From NCBI GenBank assembly GCA_964456185.1, contig CAYVZZ010000138.1, positions 1-5,283 on the forward strand: 5,283 bases of DNA, given 5' to 3'. Below are positions 5,156 through 5,283 of this stretch, piece after piece. The notes under the pieces are model-generated. The model was given only the letters and a program-made list of their open reading frames with translations. It was not told the DNA's origin and made no database searches. The stretch is from CAYVZZ01 sp964456185. Lineage in GTDB: Bacteria; Pseudomonadota; Gammaproteobacteria; Pseudomonadales; Alcanivoracaceae. Position numbers and translations under genes: made by a program. Within the stretch, counting starts at the first letter, position 1. Every line of letters begins with the position of its first letter.

Positions 5156-5283
5156 TCACACCTCCCATTCGGGTGCCAGACTGGTGCGATTTAAACTAAT
5201 GCCCAGCTCGTGCGATACCATCAACAGCGCATCATTGATTTGGTTCAACTCACCTCGACACCACGCCTCAATTTCAATGTCAT
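5156..5283 (-). CDS. 3' end of an unidentified early-operon gene (start beyond the window)
   Basis: An open frame enters from the right edge and runs 41 codons to a TGA at 5158-5156. The visible C-terminus contains the segments IEAWCRGELNQ and SHELGISLNRT and ends PEWEV. It is mildly acidic and looks helical, and I do not recognise a family. The last codons (GAG GTG TGA) contain the SD of the transposase gene, and the stop overlaps the ATG at 5156 by one base, so the two genes are probably translationally coupled. This arrangement matches the other junctions in the operon and is the main reason to believe the frame is real. In Mu-like phages the position just before the transposase often holds a small regulator such as Ner, but nothing in this tail shows a DNA-binding domain. 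Confidence 0.55.
   Translation of the reverse strand, partial: DIEIEAWCRGELNQINDALLMVSHELGISLNRTSLAPEWEV
5161..5166 (-). promoter_or_regulatory. Ribosome binding site that decides the transposase start
   Basis: GGGAGG, continuing as GGGAGGTG, lies within the final codons of the upstream gene. It is 4 bases from ATG 5156 and 7 bases from ATG 5153. Other junctions in this operon use 5 to 8 bases, which favours 5153. Confidence 0.75.

Noticed and set aside
1..5283. Element ends, CRISPR arrays, tRNA genes or an operon terminator
   Set aside because: I saw no terminal repeats of the element, no spaced direct repeats, no tRNA-like fold and no hairpin plus T-run in the sense orientation. The operon continues beyond both edges.

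Overview
The window looks like part of the early (transposition) operon of a Mu-like transposable phage or prophage. Every gene I can support lies on the minus strand. Together they form one closely packed transcription unit, read from the right edge to the left edge. The anchors are a DD35E transposase (MuA-like, 5153-3387), an AAA ATPase with an N-terminal DNA-binding domain (MuB-like, 3390-2260) and a DUF3164 protein (1367-750), a combination typical of Mu-like phages. Base composition is near 50% GC and the Shine-Dalgarno (SD) sequences are of the GGAGG type, which suits a proteobacterial host. The host genus cannot be read from the sequence.

Layout in order of transcription: the tail of an unidentified gene (5283-5156); transposase; target/activator ATPase; an unrecognised 106-aa basic-tailed protein (2258-1938); a 112-aa winged-helix DNA-binding protein (1941-1603); an unrecognised 74-aa protein (1601-1377); DUF3164; a 76-aa small helical phage protein (739-509); a 164-aa protein with an N-terminal CxxC motif (512-18); and the first seven codons of a further gene (21-1), possibly a Mu gp16/GemA-like protein. 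Junctions are overlaps or gaps of only a few bases. Most downstream starts have their SD inside the last codons or stop of the gene before, so translational coupling is likely throughout. No intergenic stretch is long enough for an ordinary promoter, so the promoter must lie beyond the right edge. No stretch over 300 bases lacks a gene.

Functionally, the transposase should pair the element ends and carry out strand transfer, and the ATPase should choose the target and activate the transposase. The winged-helix protein may be a regulator or accessory DNA-binding factor. The small genes are the usual poorly characterised accessory genes of such early regions.

The most unusual feature is inside the ATPase gene. 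The linker between its helix-turn-helix and AAA parts holds a perfect 10-bp inverted repeat, a good internal SD with an in-frame ATG, and a run of seven A's. This arrangement could let one gene make a full-length protein and an AAA-only protein, and possibly a short HTH-only protein.
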